From Rhizoctonia solani (lineage: Eukaryota; Basidiomycota; Agaricomycetes; Cantharellales; Ceratobasidiaceae), in contig NC_057380.1 of assembly GCF_016906535.1 (NCBI RefSeq), positions 992,001-1,056,000 on the forward strand: a stretch of 64,000 nt of DNA, given 5' to 3'. The position numbers were made by a program, and so were the translations under genes. Below the pieces are notes generated by a model. It saw only the letters and a program-made list of their open reading frames with translations, did not search any database and was not told the DNA's origin. Each line of letters starts with the position of its first letter. Within the stretch, counting starts at the first letter, position 1. Below, piece by piece: positions 35,063 to 46,752 of the stretch.

Positions 35063-37336
35063 GGCGCAGGCCAACAACCCAGAATGAAAAAAACAAACGG
35101 AAGAAGGGAGCCCGGATTCATCTATGAGCTGTCCCCATTCTTATACTCCTATTGCAGTGCCCAGAAGTCAGCCCCCGAGTTTGAATGTGGAATTGTAATG
35201 AATGTTCGGCGTGGATCCAATCCTCGATCAGTCGCGGACCCTGACTCAGACCCTGTTTGACTGGTCTGACACCTCTCCTGATTTGACATGCTAGGTTGTC
35301 CGCGTGTCGTCGGTTGACCTCATAGTTGGACAACTAACCTCCCTATACCAGGGCAACTGGCCAGGTAATCTACGAGAAAAAGCAAGTCCAAGACACTAAT
35401 TACATACCAGAATTGATTCTAGGCTTGGGAGAGCATATATCATCATCAACAGCTTTGAGTACTTGATTCAACACGAACAATTGACAAACTTCTATTCACG
35501 CCACTACTGGAAGCATCGAAGAGTTATTTAATGCACAATAATGATGTCCGTTCAACACATCAGGATTCAGTATATCGTTTCATTTTGTCTCTCCCTTCAA
35601 GCTTAGCCTATGGTTGTCAACAAGACCGAGGCGGTGTTTTTGCTTCTGAGTCTGATCAAAATTACGTCGTATTCTTTTCTCATCGAACCCATTGAGTCGA
35701 TCCGACGCAGAACCATTCAATTCAATATTTCTCAATTGAAAAAATGAGCAGCGCATCAAAGTCCCTAGTTAGCAACGTTGTCCGCCTCGCTTTTCACCGC
35801 AACGAGGCCGGAGCATCGGTTTGTGTGCGCACGACTATTCAGTTTAAGACACATATACTGGCACATTGACTCTCGGTAGGTATCAAGTTATCGTGGACAC
35901 AGGAATGTTATTTCCTGGCCAAGCCTCAAATCTCGCTTATACCCTACCCATTCCCCGCCCCCCGTCTCAAAGCATGAAGTAAATGTAAAGAGGAAAATCT
36001 CAATTCATGTCTTTCCAGAGCGATGAAAGACGCTCACGTCATTATTCTTCTAGTACTTTTTTATAACAAAAACGGAACTACATGCGAACACGGTGAACCG
36101 CCCCATCAAAACCAAACCAAAGCGAACCGAGCTACAGAAACGCATTATTATATCACTACGTAACAAAGTAAGTAAGAATAGACGGAACCGTAGATCCATT
36201 AAGCGGGGTAAGTGTAGGAAGCACCAAGGTCCGAACTAGACGATGGAAAAACAGACGCCCAAGGTACTATACTATACATCAGCGGACACATGATTTCCGC
36301 ATCCAATGCATTGACAACTGCATATATACAGTATGGCTTCGCCAGGAACTTATTCATATAGTATAATTTACTAGATTTATTCGTCGTATTTTTGGGGTCG
36401 CTGCCACAGTCGCCGCCCCCAACCGCGCCAGAACCCATCCAATTGAAAGGCCACTCCGCTTCTGGGAGGATCGACTGAACAGTTCCTGATTTGCGGTGTC
36501 GTACTATATGGACTGGTTATATCTAGGGTTCCCATCGTCCTCGTGTATTCACACGGGCGCGCACACAGTTTCGAATGGCGTTCAACCCCCTTGATTCATG
36601 ATACGATCGTCCCGAATAGTTTTCGGCCTTGTTCAGATTTCTGTGATGGAGAAGCCTCATCAAACATGCTAATCATAACACTCGTAGTAACCGTTGCATA
36701 GTATGACTTTTGTTGGACGAATAGGTTAAGTACAGTTGCGCAGAGCTCCAGTGCCAGCGCTTACGATGCGCGCGATAAATTGACCTAGGACTGTGCAAAT
36801 TAGTGGGCCTACCGGAAGAGAATGAACATGGGCGTAGCCTTGTGTCCTAATTCCAGGCCGATGAGCCTTCAAATTCCTCTTTAAGATTGGAGCGAATAGT
36901 ATTCTGCGATGAAGCGACGTGATGAATATTATTGTTCGACTGCGATTATATGCGCCTTTCCTTCTCGTTCATAGTTACTCAGATTTAGAGCTTCACCTTA
37001 TGATTATTTTAAACCCATTAATAGCATATACAGTCGAATACTGTGCTGAGTTTCCAGTACATGTATGCCTATGAGGGCAAGGTGAATCAGTTTGGCCAAT
37101 GGAGACAATGCAAGGCCCATCAATCCATGGTTATTCTGTGAACAATTGAATGTATTGACAGTATATAAAATCGTGTAGAGTAAAGCTCAGCATATCGTAA
37201 GCTACATGATAACCAGTGTCCAATGTTACAAACGTCATAGTCCAAGCATTCAGTGAAATATAAAAGAAAAGGAACGAAACAAGAAGAAAAAAATCCTCGG
37301 GACCTTGTGGAAGAAATCTTATTCAGAAACCACTTA
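35063..37336. other. 2.3 kb stretch between the multicopper oxidases, no secure gene
   Basis: It contains the copy 1 promoter. A plus-strand ATG at 35743 opens 25 codons to a possible GTTTGT donor, and a minus-strand frame at 36199-36438 opens with a Gly-rich start; neither has a recognisable family or clear continuation. Confidence 0.35.
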
Positions 37337-39602
37337 TTAGTTCATATTCTTGCTTGTATCGTATGAAAAGCGTCTTGGAACCTGGCGGTTAGGTCCCAAC
37401 CCAAACTTGCGACGGCCAAGGGACGTGGAGTTGGGTCTCAGGCCAGGTGGGATCTGCTTGCACAACTAGATCAAATTTATTAATTCGAGTGGCATTATCA
37501 ATATACGCAGAAAAAATTACCTTTTTCGAACTTTCGGGAAGTTGGAATTTCCTGATGACATCGGGCTGATTGACCACGACCGCTGCAAAGCCGTGTGCAA
37601 GATGCCAGTCGATGTGACAGTGAAGGACTAATGGGAACGAGATTCAGAAACCGGTCGTAAGTATTATGACGGTGAGAACTTACACCATACTCCAGGTATA
37701 TCGGATTTGACCCTCAATACAGCCCATGAGTTCGCAGGAACAACATGGGTATCTCGACGCAAGGGATTGTCGGTATTGAACTTCAGTTTCTTGTAATCTT
37801 CAATCGAAAGTGCGCCCTTGCCTTCTGCAACAATCCAGAAAGTCATTGCGTGGACTGATCAATACCAACAAAGTTAGTGATAATGCATCGATAGAGATGC
37901 TGAAATCTCACGATGGTATGGGTGATCGATATTATCCCGGTTGTTGATAATGATATCCGCTCCTTCGGGTTATCGAACGTCATGCTCATGATATTCGAAT
38001 TATCAACGTTCCACCCTTCAATAACGTCGTGCAATATAGGTTGGTACCACAAGTGTTCGAACGCGACATGGTTGACAAAGAACCGAGTGACACTCCCGTC
38101 AGAGGTGTTCTGTTTCCCAACTTGTGTGTTGAAAATTCCTTGTTGTTTGACGACTTTAGGAGGGTCGTCTCGGACAAGGGGGACCAGTTTACAGGCTTCG
38201 ATATCTTTACAGTCCTTGCCAAGCTTATCCTTCCAGTCTTTGGTCGTAGGAAGATGATATGTTGGTTTGTGGCTAGAATCATCATCGATATATCGGAGGA
38301 CAGCAAAAGCGGTATTGGATTTTTCCTCCAAAGGGTAAGGAAAGCATTGCTCATTCATCTCACCACGCATCCAAAAGGCATCGCCTGGTTTCCCTTGGTC
38401 GGTCTTGAGAATGACCGAGTAGCGCTGACCATTGTGAGTCTGGACTCGGTGGAGGCCGTTCACCTCGGGGCTGGAGATTGGGGTATCGTCAGCTTCGATG
38501 ACGTCAAGGGTTGTTCGTCGACCGAGTTGTATATCATTGCTGGAACGGGATGAGCAGGGTGCATGTCTAAATATAGGATAAACGTACCATGAGAGGCAGT
38601 ATTGATCAATCGAAGACGGTACTTCTTATTAGGATACACCTTGAGCTCAAACTGTTCTCTCGTATAGCAGGTGTCTGGGGAACCAAATTTCTTGCAGTCC
38701 CAAGTTCCAAACCCATTGAACATTGCCGAGTAGGGAGGAGGTGCTGCTTGTCTCTGTATGGAAATTTAGAACAAGTCAGATCGAAGAATAGAATACCCAC
38801 TCTGAGGTATCCACCAGGAGTATCGAGTGCCTTGATGATTTCAGCCGAGGTGTTATGGTACCAGTCCCCCATGATCAGGATTTGATCATAGTCATAGTGT
38901 ACACCGCGTTTCCATGGGTCGTTGACCGAATGAACGATTAAAGCCTTGAAAGTACGTCAACACTGGTGAAGGGTCAAAGGTCTGGAGTGCTTACCCCATG
39001 AAGGCCATCGGATAGTTGTCCTCCAGCATGTGCACTGCCAAAAATAAAGTAAGCGCCAAGCTAATTGAATACCACAAATCGCAACCCACTGCCACCAATA
39101 AGTCCCATACTGTCCTTCGATCTTGAATTTGTACGTGAAGGAGCCACCCGAGGGGATCGGGCATTGCGTAATGCCGGCTGGGCCATCCATCCAAGCGGTG
39201 CCATTTTGGAAGAGACCGTGCCAATGGAGACTCGTACCGACATGGGGAAGTTTGTTCTTGACATTTACTATGATTGTGTCCCCCTCGTTAGCTTCAATGG
39301 TCGGTCCAGGATACTGTCCTAGAAAGGGGGTGAATACGATGTGGGAGACCCCGACAGTCGCTCCGCTTACCGTTCACGACCAGCATTTGGCGATAGAAAC
39401 CGTCAGGAGCACCTTCTCGCATCGAGATGGTCCAGTTGTATTCGCGAGTCGTAGGCTTGTCGGTAATCTTAAAGTCAGAGGATAGTGCAAGTTGCTCGAG
39501 ACGAGGTTTAACAAGTTCATGCTTAGTGCGAGGACTCTGGAAGCTGGCAGACGCAGACGCAAAGACCAAGAATCCGCATAGAAGAACGCGCAAAGGATTC
39601 AT
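37337..39602 (-). CDS. Laccase-like multicopper oxidase, copy 2, with two frame breaks
   Basis: A tandem paralogue of copy 1. The ATG at 39602 ([18 protein letters not shown]) is a signal peptide. Copper segments: [40 protein letters not shown] and [12 protein letters not shown], again with Phe at the T1 axial position. The end reads [10 protein letters not shown] and then KNMN, with the stop at 37339-37337. Two one-base losses break the frame: near 38511 (GAACAACCC; one more A restores the [15 protein letters not shown] stretch) and near 37962 (AAGGAGCGG; one more G restores [13 protein letters not shown]). Copper ligands, splice sites and the rest of the frame are conserved, which argues against old decay. 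A TATATAAG (39678-39671) lies 69 bases upstream. Confidence 0.9.
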
Positions 39603-41756
39603 CGCGTATTACTTGAAGAGTGAGCAAGGAATGAGGATGAAGGCTGGCTCTCCAGACAATGAATTCATGGCTTATATACCTTTAGAGATAGCAGAGGATC
39701 GTGGAGGGTCACTATTCTCTGAATCGGGCTCGAGTTTAATTACAAATTCTGTTCCATCCCCGACGTGGAGGAGATCAGATGAAAGTGCCAGGGGCTGTGG
39801 GCCAGTGCTGCCGAATCTCCAAGTTTATCATCGCCTTAAGCGATCCGTTTAGGATTTCAACTCAGAATGGAACTGCATTCTGAACCTGGTCTGCGAAAAA
39901 AAAAACAATGAAGTGGGCCATTTGTGCCTGAATAACATGTTAATGCTTCGATTGATAAACATGAGTGTATTAAGATCAGGAACTCAGAGACCATGGTCCA
40001 GCATTTACTCCCCCCACCCAATTTAGGAAAGCCCATGACACTTGAGGATCGGCAATGTAATTCAATATTTATTTTAATGCATGCCGAGCCACGCCGACGA
40101 GTAACGAGGCGGATTGGCCACTACTGTGTTCCCCCAAACTACCGAACGACGAATAAAATACATAGGAATGCACAATTTCCGATGAAATCAGCTGCAGAGA
40201 GCTCCTCCCTATATGAGACATAAGACCAAGCCCATATGGTCCAAGAGACTAGCGCTCAGGTGACTCCCGATTGTCAAATTCCTACTCGGCCAGATTCGCC
40301 AATCCAGGACCCCGAGCACCGAGTGGAGCGAAGAATCGCGCTTGGCTGTGGCGATGTTACATGAGGTACTCCTATTTTTAACTCGTATGTAATTATCATG
40401 GGATATACTATTCAAACATGCATAATGAAGCAACCTGTGGACCGACAACGCCGTCACTGGTTTTTATAGCGCCTGCGACACCTGTGCGTTGAGAATCGTT
40501 GGCCTATACCAAGTATGTAGCCTTAAGAAAGAATGTAAGTGCGCTCCTATCCTACGGCCTGGTAACCCGGGTGTGAGCGCTTAGGATCCAGCTTCTCTAA
40601 TGCTCGTGGGCACCTGGTTAACATAGGTGTCGTTGAACATGAGGCATAGGTGAGGACAATTGTCGAGGTATATCATATTCCATATCCGAGGTCCAGTGGT
40701 TCATACCATATGGAATCTTCGCCGGAGGATGCAAGCGGGGATATTGGAATCTAACGGCCATCTCAAGGCTTGGCTCGGATCGACAAGGAACAATTCAAAG
40801 CGGCCCAGTATCCCACGTGCAGATTGTCGAGTGGCTCTGTTAAGCATTTTTCTTTCGGGCGCCAAGCTCATTCAGTTTCCTTGGTACTCATATGATAGGG
40901 GTATGTGAACTGCCCGTGCCCATGAGCGCCAGGTGATATCTCTAAAATTGGTTCTCATGACCGCGCCTTCGCGGCACCTCCTACGTTTGTTGAGTTATAA
41001 AAAGGGAGATGATCAACCGAATTGCCTTGAATCGGATAATCAACTATCAATATGGATTTTCAGCCAGAAAGTTGTGAGAATTAAGAAGTTTTAAACTTAC
41101 ATGTGATAGTGATTGATAGTGACTCGTCAAGCGGCTTGAAGAGTGTGCCTTGACTGCAATCAGCTCTGGGCCAGCCAATTAGCAGCTTCTGCGGTAGAAC
41201 CAGGTCTGATTTGGGCTAGTGTGCGCCTAATAAATGCGAGCTTTAACACAGATTTAACGCAGGCGCTCTCTGAGGCACTTCGGCTATGCATCATCCGCTT
41301 CGTTCCATGGCGAGCGAGTCCAGGCATTTAATGGAAAAGGCTCACGAGTGTGACGATAACCGAGAGTACTGATATTTATTTTGCCCCTAGTGTACTGAGG
41401 AAATCTTCGAGTGCATACTGTGTTGAGGCTTATGTAGTTTAGGGTGTGTCCTGCTTTCCTTGCGCAAAAAGGTAGAGTAAGATACATTATGTCGGGCTGG
41501 CGTACTACGGATGGGGTGCCCAGTCGATGGTGAAAGTGTTATTGTATGCTCACGAATACATATACATAGCTGTGTAAACCATGACCGGCTTGATGCAAGC
41601 CGATCCCACGTGCGTGTGGCGATAAACCCTCGTGGAAATTGCCACCCAAGTCTGGACCCTGGGACACCCCCACGTGACCCATCCAGGATCCTTGAGCTGT
41701 CCACGTTACGGACGTAATCGGTCTCGCACATCCACTGCTACGTGGTTCAAACGACC
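39603..41756. other. 2.1 kb intergenic stretch, no gene recognised
   Basis: It separates the multicopper oxidase from GET1 and holds both promoters. CACGTG occurs at about 41606 and 41671, within 150 bases of the GET1 start. No frame in it has family features. Confidence 0.4.
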
Positions 41757-42734
41757 ATGTCAATCCTTCTAACAATATTCGTCTTGGTATTTCTTACTGA
41801 ACTAGTACGATGGATAGGAAAATCTGTTCTTTTGGAGCTTGTGGGTTACAAGTGCAAAGCGCTATCAACGTCAGCTAACTGTTTGCGGCGATGCTGTTTT
41901 TAGCTATACCCGGTCTATACGAGAATTTTCCTAAAATCTACTGTTGATCGACAACGAACGTTACGGGCGGATGTATTGGCTGCTAAGCGCGATTTATTAC
42001 AAACTTCATCACAAGATCAATTTGCCAAGTGGGCCAAGTTGCGAAGGAGAGTGGACAGAGGTCTTGCGGAATTGGATACAATCAGTACGTATGCTTGCCT
42101 TATTTATGAATTTCGGGCGATTGACTCTTGGTAGACTCGACCCTCGCATCGGCAAGGACATCTTTCTCTGTCAAGTTCAGTACGGTTTTGTGGGTATGTA
42201 CAACTGGGCGCAGTTTTTCATCGGTGAGTGTTAGACTGATTCGCCTGACACTTGTCTAACAATAATTGGATTTTTGATCCATGACGTTGCCTTCGCTTGG
42301 CATTGGTTACTTTTGAACATCAACTCGTTTCGGATGGCACAGGATGGTGGTACGGCCGCTCAGCAGTATTCTATCTTCCTCCAGGCTGGATGGGCCCAGC
42401 AACCTGGTGGTTGAGTTTACCATTTGCTCCCCGAGGTAAGCCTTGCGATTTCTTACGATGGGTATAAGTGCGCGAAATCTGATATTAGAGATAAACCGTA
42501 GGTTCCGTAAGCTGCGGTGTTTGGCAGATGGCCTGTCAGCGTGTTCTTAGAATTATTGAACGACTCGTACGAGATGCATTTGGTATGTATCCAAGCTCAG
42601 CCCTTATTAGCCCCTATTGATATTTGTTCATAGTCAAACACGAAAATCCTTCCATCCTTGTCGAAGATCACGACTCGACATCCGCCTCACCCTCGCCCTC
42701 GCCACGCGCCGAAAAAACCATCCCCATCTTTTGA
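41757..42734 (+). CDS. GET1: GET1, ER receptor subunit for tail-anchored protein insertion, with frame break
   Basis: The membrane receptor subunit (WRB/CHD5 family) that, with GET2, takes tail-anchored proteins from GET3 into the ER. The ATG at 41757 opens the first transmembrane helix ([20 protein letters not shown]). The coiled coil follows the intron at 41841-41903 ([20 protein letters not shown], then RGLAELDT). [18 protein letters not shown] leads into [45 protein letters not shown] and [13 protein letters not shown]. One G is missing in GGGCGCAG (42206-42208), so TTGAQFFIG is out of frame as written. The stop at 42732-42734 gives a short tail. If the A run at 42712-42717 is one base too long, the frame goes on to 42861 and adds a charged tail with ARDRDRAELRARLAARQSA. 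Confidence 0.88.
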
Positions 42735-43296
42735 CGACACGCCTGGAAACAACACATCTGCAGATGAAAAATCTACAGGTACAGCATCCGCAAGGGACAG
42801 GGATAGGGCAGAACTTAGAGCACGGTTGGCTGCGAGGCAGAGCGCACGCGCAGCGAAGTAGATGCATTCTAGTTGGGGGTGCCATCGCCAAGATACGTGT
42901 CAAACCAGGGCACGTGGTTGGCACTATATGCGCAGCGGATATTTAGACTTATTCAAAACATACCTTGGTAATCACGACCAGTACGTTGACTGATAACTTG
43001 TGTGTTGACCATATTTTGTATTAGTTGTAGTCAGTAATGGATTGTTTCTTTGGGAAGTTTCTGGGCATCTCGTATTCAATTTTCCAACCATCTTAAAATC
43101 CCTTATGCGGCCTGATTCAACCCAAAGCGGAATAAAGGGTTCTAGATACGGACGACCGAAAAAAGCAGGTGTAGGAGAGACTGAGCAATCGGGGGTGTGC
43201 CTGGCCTTTTTGAATGGGTTTGGCCTAGTCCACGTGTTGGTGATACGACACATATACAGTAGCGAGCAGGCGTTTTTTCTCGACCCCTCCACCACC
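42735..43296. other. Possible GET1 tail (to 42861), then intergenic
   Basis: The first 127 bases read as a charged Arg/Ala-rich tail in a frame offset by one from GET1, ending in TAG at 42859-42861. After that no gene is recognised up to the next ATG. Confidence 0.4.
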
Positions 43297-45268
43297 ATGG
43301 GTACTCGTGGTTTCCTAGCATATCGACATAAAGGTGCGTCATTCGAACACGATCGTTACTTTCGCGCTCACAATCTTTGCTCTTAGGGAAATATTATCGT
43401 CTATACCTCCACGATGACGCTCATCCAAGCCTGTATGCGAGATACTGCACAAGTGTAATTCCCCAAGACCCCGTGAAATTGGAAGGTTGGTATTTTTAGT
43501 CCCTACGTTCTACCTGTGGATTTGTTTGGGCTTACGAAGGGTGGTGGTGCAGAGTGGATCGATAAAATTACCAAAGCTCTAGAAGACAAGGAAAAACGTA
43601 TTCGTCTTTTAACCGGTAATCCTTTTCCATTTAAGGATGAAGATAACTCCGATGAGGAGACTGGCAGAGACGAGGCGTCTAAGGACCGCTCGATTCTTGG
43701 CGATTCTGACCGCAGCTGGACTTTGGGTGCCGCATTCATCGAATGGACTTATGTTTTCGATTTCGACGATCGTGTCTTTACAGTCAACGGAGCCGTTAAT
43801 TTTAGGTTTGACAACATGCCTCCACGAAAAAGGCGTCCACATGGATTCAGCTTGACAGATTACCTAGAATCCTTTGCACGAGTCAAAATTCCTGAAAAGC
43901 ATATTAAAATTCTGAAACCTTGGCCACCCCCTCGCTTTGACACTATACAAGCTGAATCACAATACCGTCAACTTGAGCCTCGGACCGTGCCCCTATCCGA
44001 ATGGGGTTGTCCTAGTTGGGACACACTCACAACCTCACAACACCTTGCCTCGAGCCTCGTCAAGACCTTGGTCCATGACTACAGTGATGAACTGGCGTTG
44101 GCTCACTATCCTAGCGTTTGGCACAAGATCGGATTGTTCTGTTGGCAAGTTGCTAATGCTGCTGCGCCCTCCCATCTCATCTGTCCCCCTCTGGATGCGA
44201 CTCCCAAAAGCAGCTCGCTTTATGTACGAGCTGATCTTGTCAAACATACTGGCACCACCGATCCGAAGGTAGTACAGGCTCATATAGGTGGCAAGGGCAC
44301 CCTTGGTTGTTACTGTTGGTTCCGTGGCTGCCTTGTTACGTTTTGCCCGAGGCTAAACGAACCAGTATACATGGCACATCACGTTTGCCAAATGGTAGAA
44401 AATCTCCGCAAAAAGGGACGTACCAGCGGGATCGGGATTATCATGTCGGGTTGGCACGTTATCGCAGTCGCCGTCGACGGGCCCACTGTTCGCCAATCAC
44501 CAGTATTGGACCTACATGACGGAGATCAACTCGGAGAAGGTGTTTTGATGTTGATGCATTTACTGAGCCCCACCTTGACGGTCGCGAAAACTCCATGGGC
44601 CAGCGAGTCACTGGACCGCCAATCGGTCGCTACTTTTCGTCTTCCACATGACGTCCTTCAGCAAATCATCCACTTGACCGACTGGGACACATATGTCTCT
44701 CTTCATTTCATCGTCTCTCGGTACTTTCGCTCAGTCTACCTTGCCTACCCTCGAGTCGGAGACAGCATCCTGTTGGGTTATGAATCCGGTACAAACTCAG
44801 AGCCAGTATTCAAAGTTAAGACCAACGGCTCCCCTTGCTCGACTCTCGCCCGCCTTGTACGGATCGAATCAAACGTCGATAACAGGCTTCCCCTCTGGAG
44901 ATACAACTCCAAGTGTTCATGAACTGTGTTCTTAGGCCGGGGCTAGCAGGAACGTTCCAGTACTTGCAGAGTGGGACCGGGCTATCCGACAACACTATAG
45001 CGGCCAAAGAGAAGAACTTTTTCGGTCACGGTGTCCCGCGCGCATTGTTCAAGGACGTAGTGGGAGGAGACAAGTATCCCGAGATGCGCATACAGGCGGT
45101 AAACGGGTCTGGAAAATGGTTGGAATGAGCAAAACTGGGATCTCCAAGGGGCGACTTTTGCGGGAGCCCATGTTGAGCCAGAATTGGAGTGAACGTATGA
45201 CCGGCTTTGATCCCGAGGACTTACGAGAATTAAGCGAGGTTGAAGGCGGGTGGTACTTGTCAGAATGA
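43297..45268 (+). CDS. Conserved fungal protein with F-box-like segment, unknown function, with frame breaks
   Basis: The start GTRGFLAYRHKG at 43297, then after an intron KYYRLYLHDDAHPS, matches a start I recall in many Agaricomycete proteins of unknown role. A long exon from about 43550 begins EWIDKITKALEDKEKRI and carries an acidic stretch, KPWPPPRFDTIQ, a Cys-containing CYCWFRGCLVTFCPRL and, near residue 410, an F-box-like helix pair (RLPHDVLQQIIHLTDWDTY). The frame breaks at the C run 44890-44893, after which VFMNCVLRPGLAGTFQYL and KNFFGHGVPRALFKDVVGG follow in another frame. A second break at GGG 45105-45107 leads to WKMVGMSKTG and the conserved-looking end MTGFDPEDLREL, GGWYLSE and TGA. 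Both are one-base losses. No enzyme function is assigned. Confidence 0.75.
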
Positions 45269-46136
45269 TGTAAATCGTCTGTAAAATTTCATTCATTTAT
45301 CATTCAATAAGTTTAGGTTAATACGTATATATTATGGTTGGAGGCAGCTCATGAAGCTATCGCCAGGATAATCTCAGGATACCTTGTCGTATATATTCTC
45401 CTTTCGATAAACCCTCGATCCGTGTTGCCATTATTTATAGCATCGGTATCCTGGGAGCTATGTCCGCCCGATTGTGCTGACATCCAAAAGCTTGGTTGAC
45501 TTTCTACAAACATCTCTTTCCGGTACAACCTTTCCCCAGAATATCCCTGTATATTTGACCCAATATGCTCACCAATGTCAATACACGGTCAAGTTCCTTT
45601 AGGGTGTTCGGTTCGCAAAGGATAGTATCGGTATTTACTATCTCCTATAGTAATCGCATGTCGTCAGGCGAAATTATGCAGATATCAACTATTAGTCGTT
45701 ATAACTTATTGAACGTAAATTTTCCTGCTTCTCTGAGATCCATTATTCCCCCAAGAGGGTTCTGATGGATTGCGGGCACAGGACCCACATGAACAGAAAA
45801 CTAATGGGCCAAAGGCGAATCTCTGGGTCATATAACTCTGTGTTCACTTCGTTTTGATTAACGACATAACGTTAATCTTGAAGAAATAAATGAGGGAATA
45901 TGCATTTGCATCCATACCAACCGCACTATTTGATGGTTTGATTTTACGTCGCGCATACATCGACACTCAACCCTTCCGCGTTTGAAATGCAAATTAGTCA
46001 TAATGCTGGTTTCAGACAGACGCGTCTTGAAAGATGGGAAGACAAAGCGATAGATTAAGGACCCAATATTACTTTTCAACCTGTACAATATGAGCTAGAA
46101 AGCGAACAATGCAATGCAACGAAAATCAAAGGAAAA
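45269..46136. other. Intergenic, 3' flanks of convergent genes
   Basis: Between the conserved protein's stop and the FKBP stop. No gene is recognised. Confidence 0.4.
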
Positions 46137-46752
46137 CTAATTAGTTTGATTCGATTTCTTGATCTCGAGGAGCTCAACGTCGAACACAAGTGTGCGTTGG
46201 GTGGAATGGCAGTGGGTAACCACGGGGACCTGAAAATGTGTTAGCTTTCCGTGTCTTCATTCGCGTTAGCAAACATACCATAAGCATATGCAGGAGGAAG
46301 GGTTATTTTGCGACGTTCACCGACTCCCATCCTAAGGGTAATGTTAGTATGCGGGAGGCAAGGAATATACAAACAACTTACCCCTGGAGACCTTGATCCC
46401 ATCCACGGATAACCTGCCCAGCGCCTAACTTGAACTCGAAGGGCATGCCGCGTTCGCGAGACGAATCGAACGTGCGGCCATTGGACTGGAAGATGCCAGT
46501 CTGTAAATATACAGGTTGTCAGCTCTTGAATCGAAAAAGCAACACTGCTAGAAAACTGGTATTGGACTTACATAATGCATGCTCAGGACGTCTCCGTCTT
46601 TCGAGCGGGCTCCTTCTTTCGATTGAGGGGGTGATCGTCTCGGAAGTGATAGACGACATGGTGTAGTTACGCGCCAGCGCGTTAGGTAATGTACGGCGTG
46701 CAGCAAAGGCAGCAGCAGAGGTACGGATAGAAGAGCGAGCGAAGAGAGACAT
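46137..46752 (-). CDS. FKBP-type peptidyl-prolyl cis-trans isomerase, with frame breaks
   Basis: A prolyl isomerase of the FK506-binding family. The ATG at 46752 gives an Arg/Ala/Ser-rich start ([19 protein letters not shown]) that looks like a mitochondrial presequence; an internal Met before [10 protein letters not shown] could give a shorter form. Core motifs: [58 protein letters not shown] and the C-terminal strand [11 protein letters not shown]. Three frame breaks are visible: one surplus C (46627-46631 on the plus strand), one missing C near 46212 (RGYPPAIPPN) and one missing A near 46193. FKBP fold residues are otherwise complete, so the gene is probably functional and the breaks probably consensus errors. 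Confidence 0.88.
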
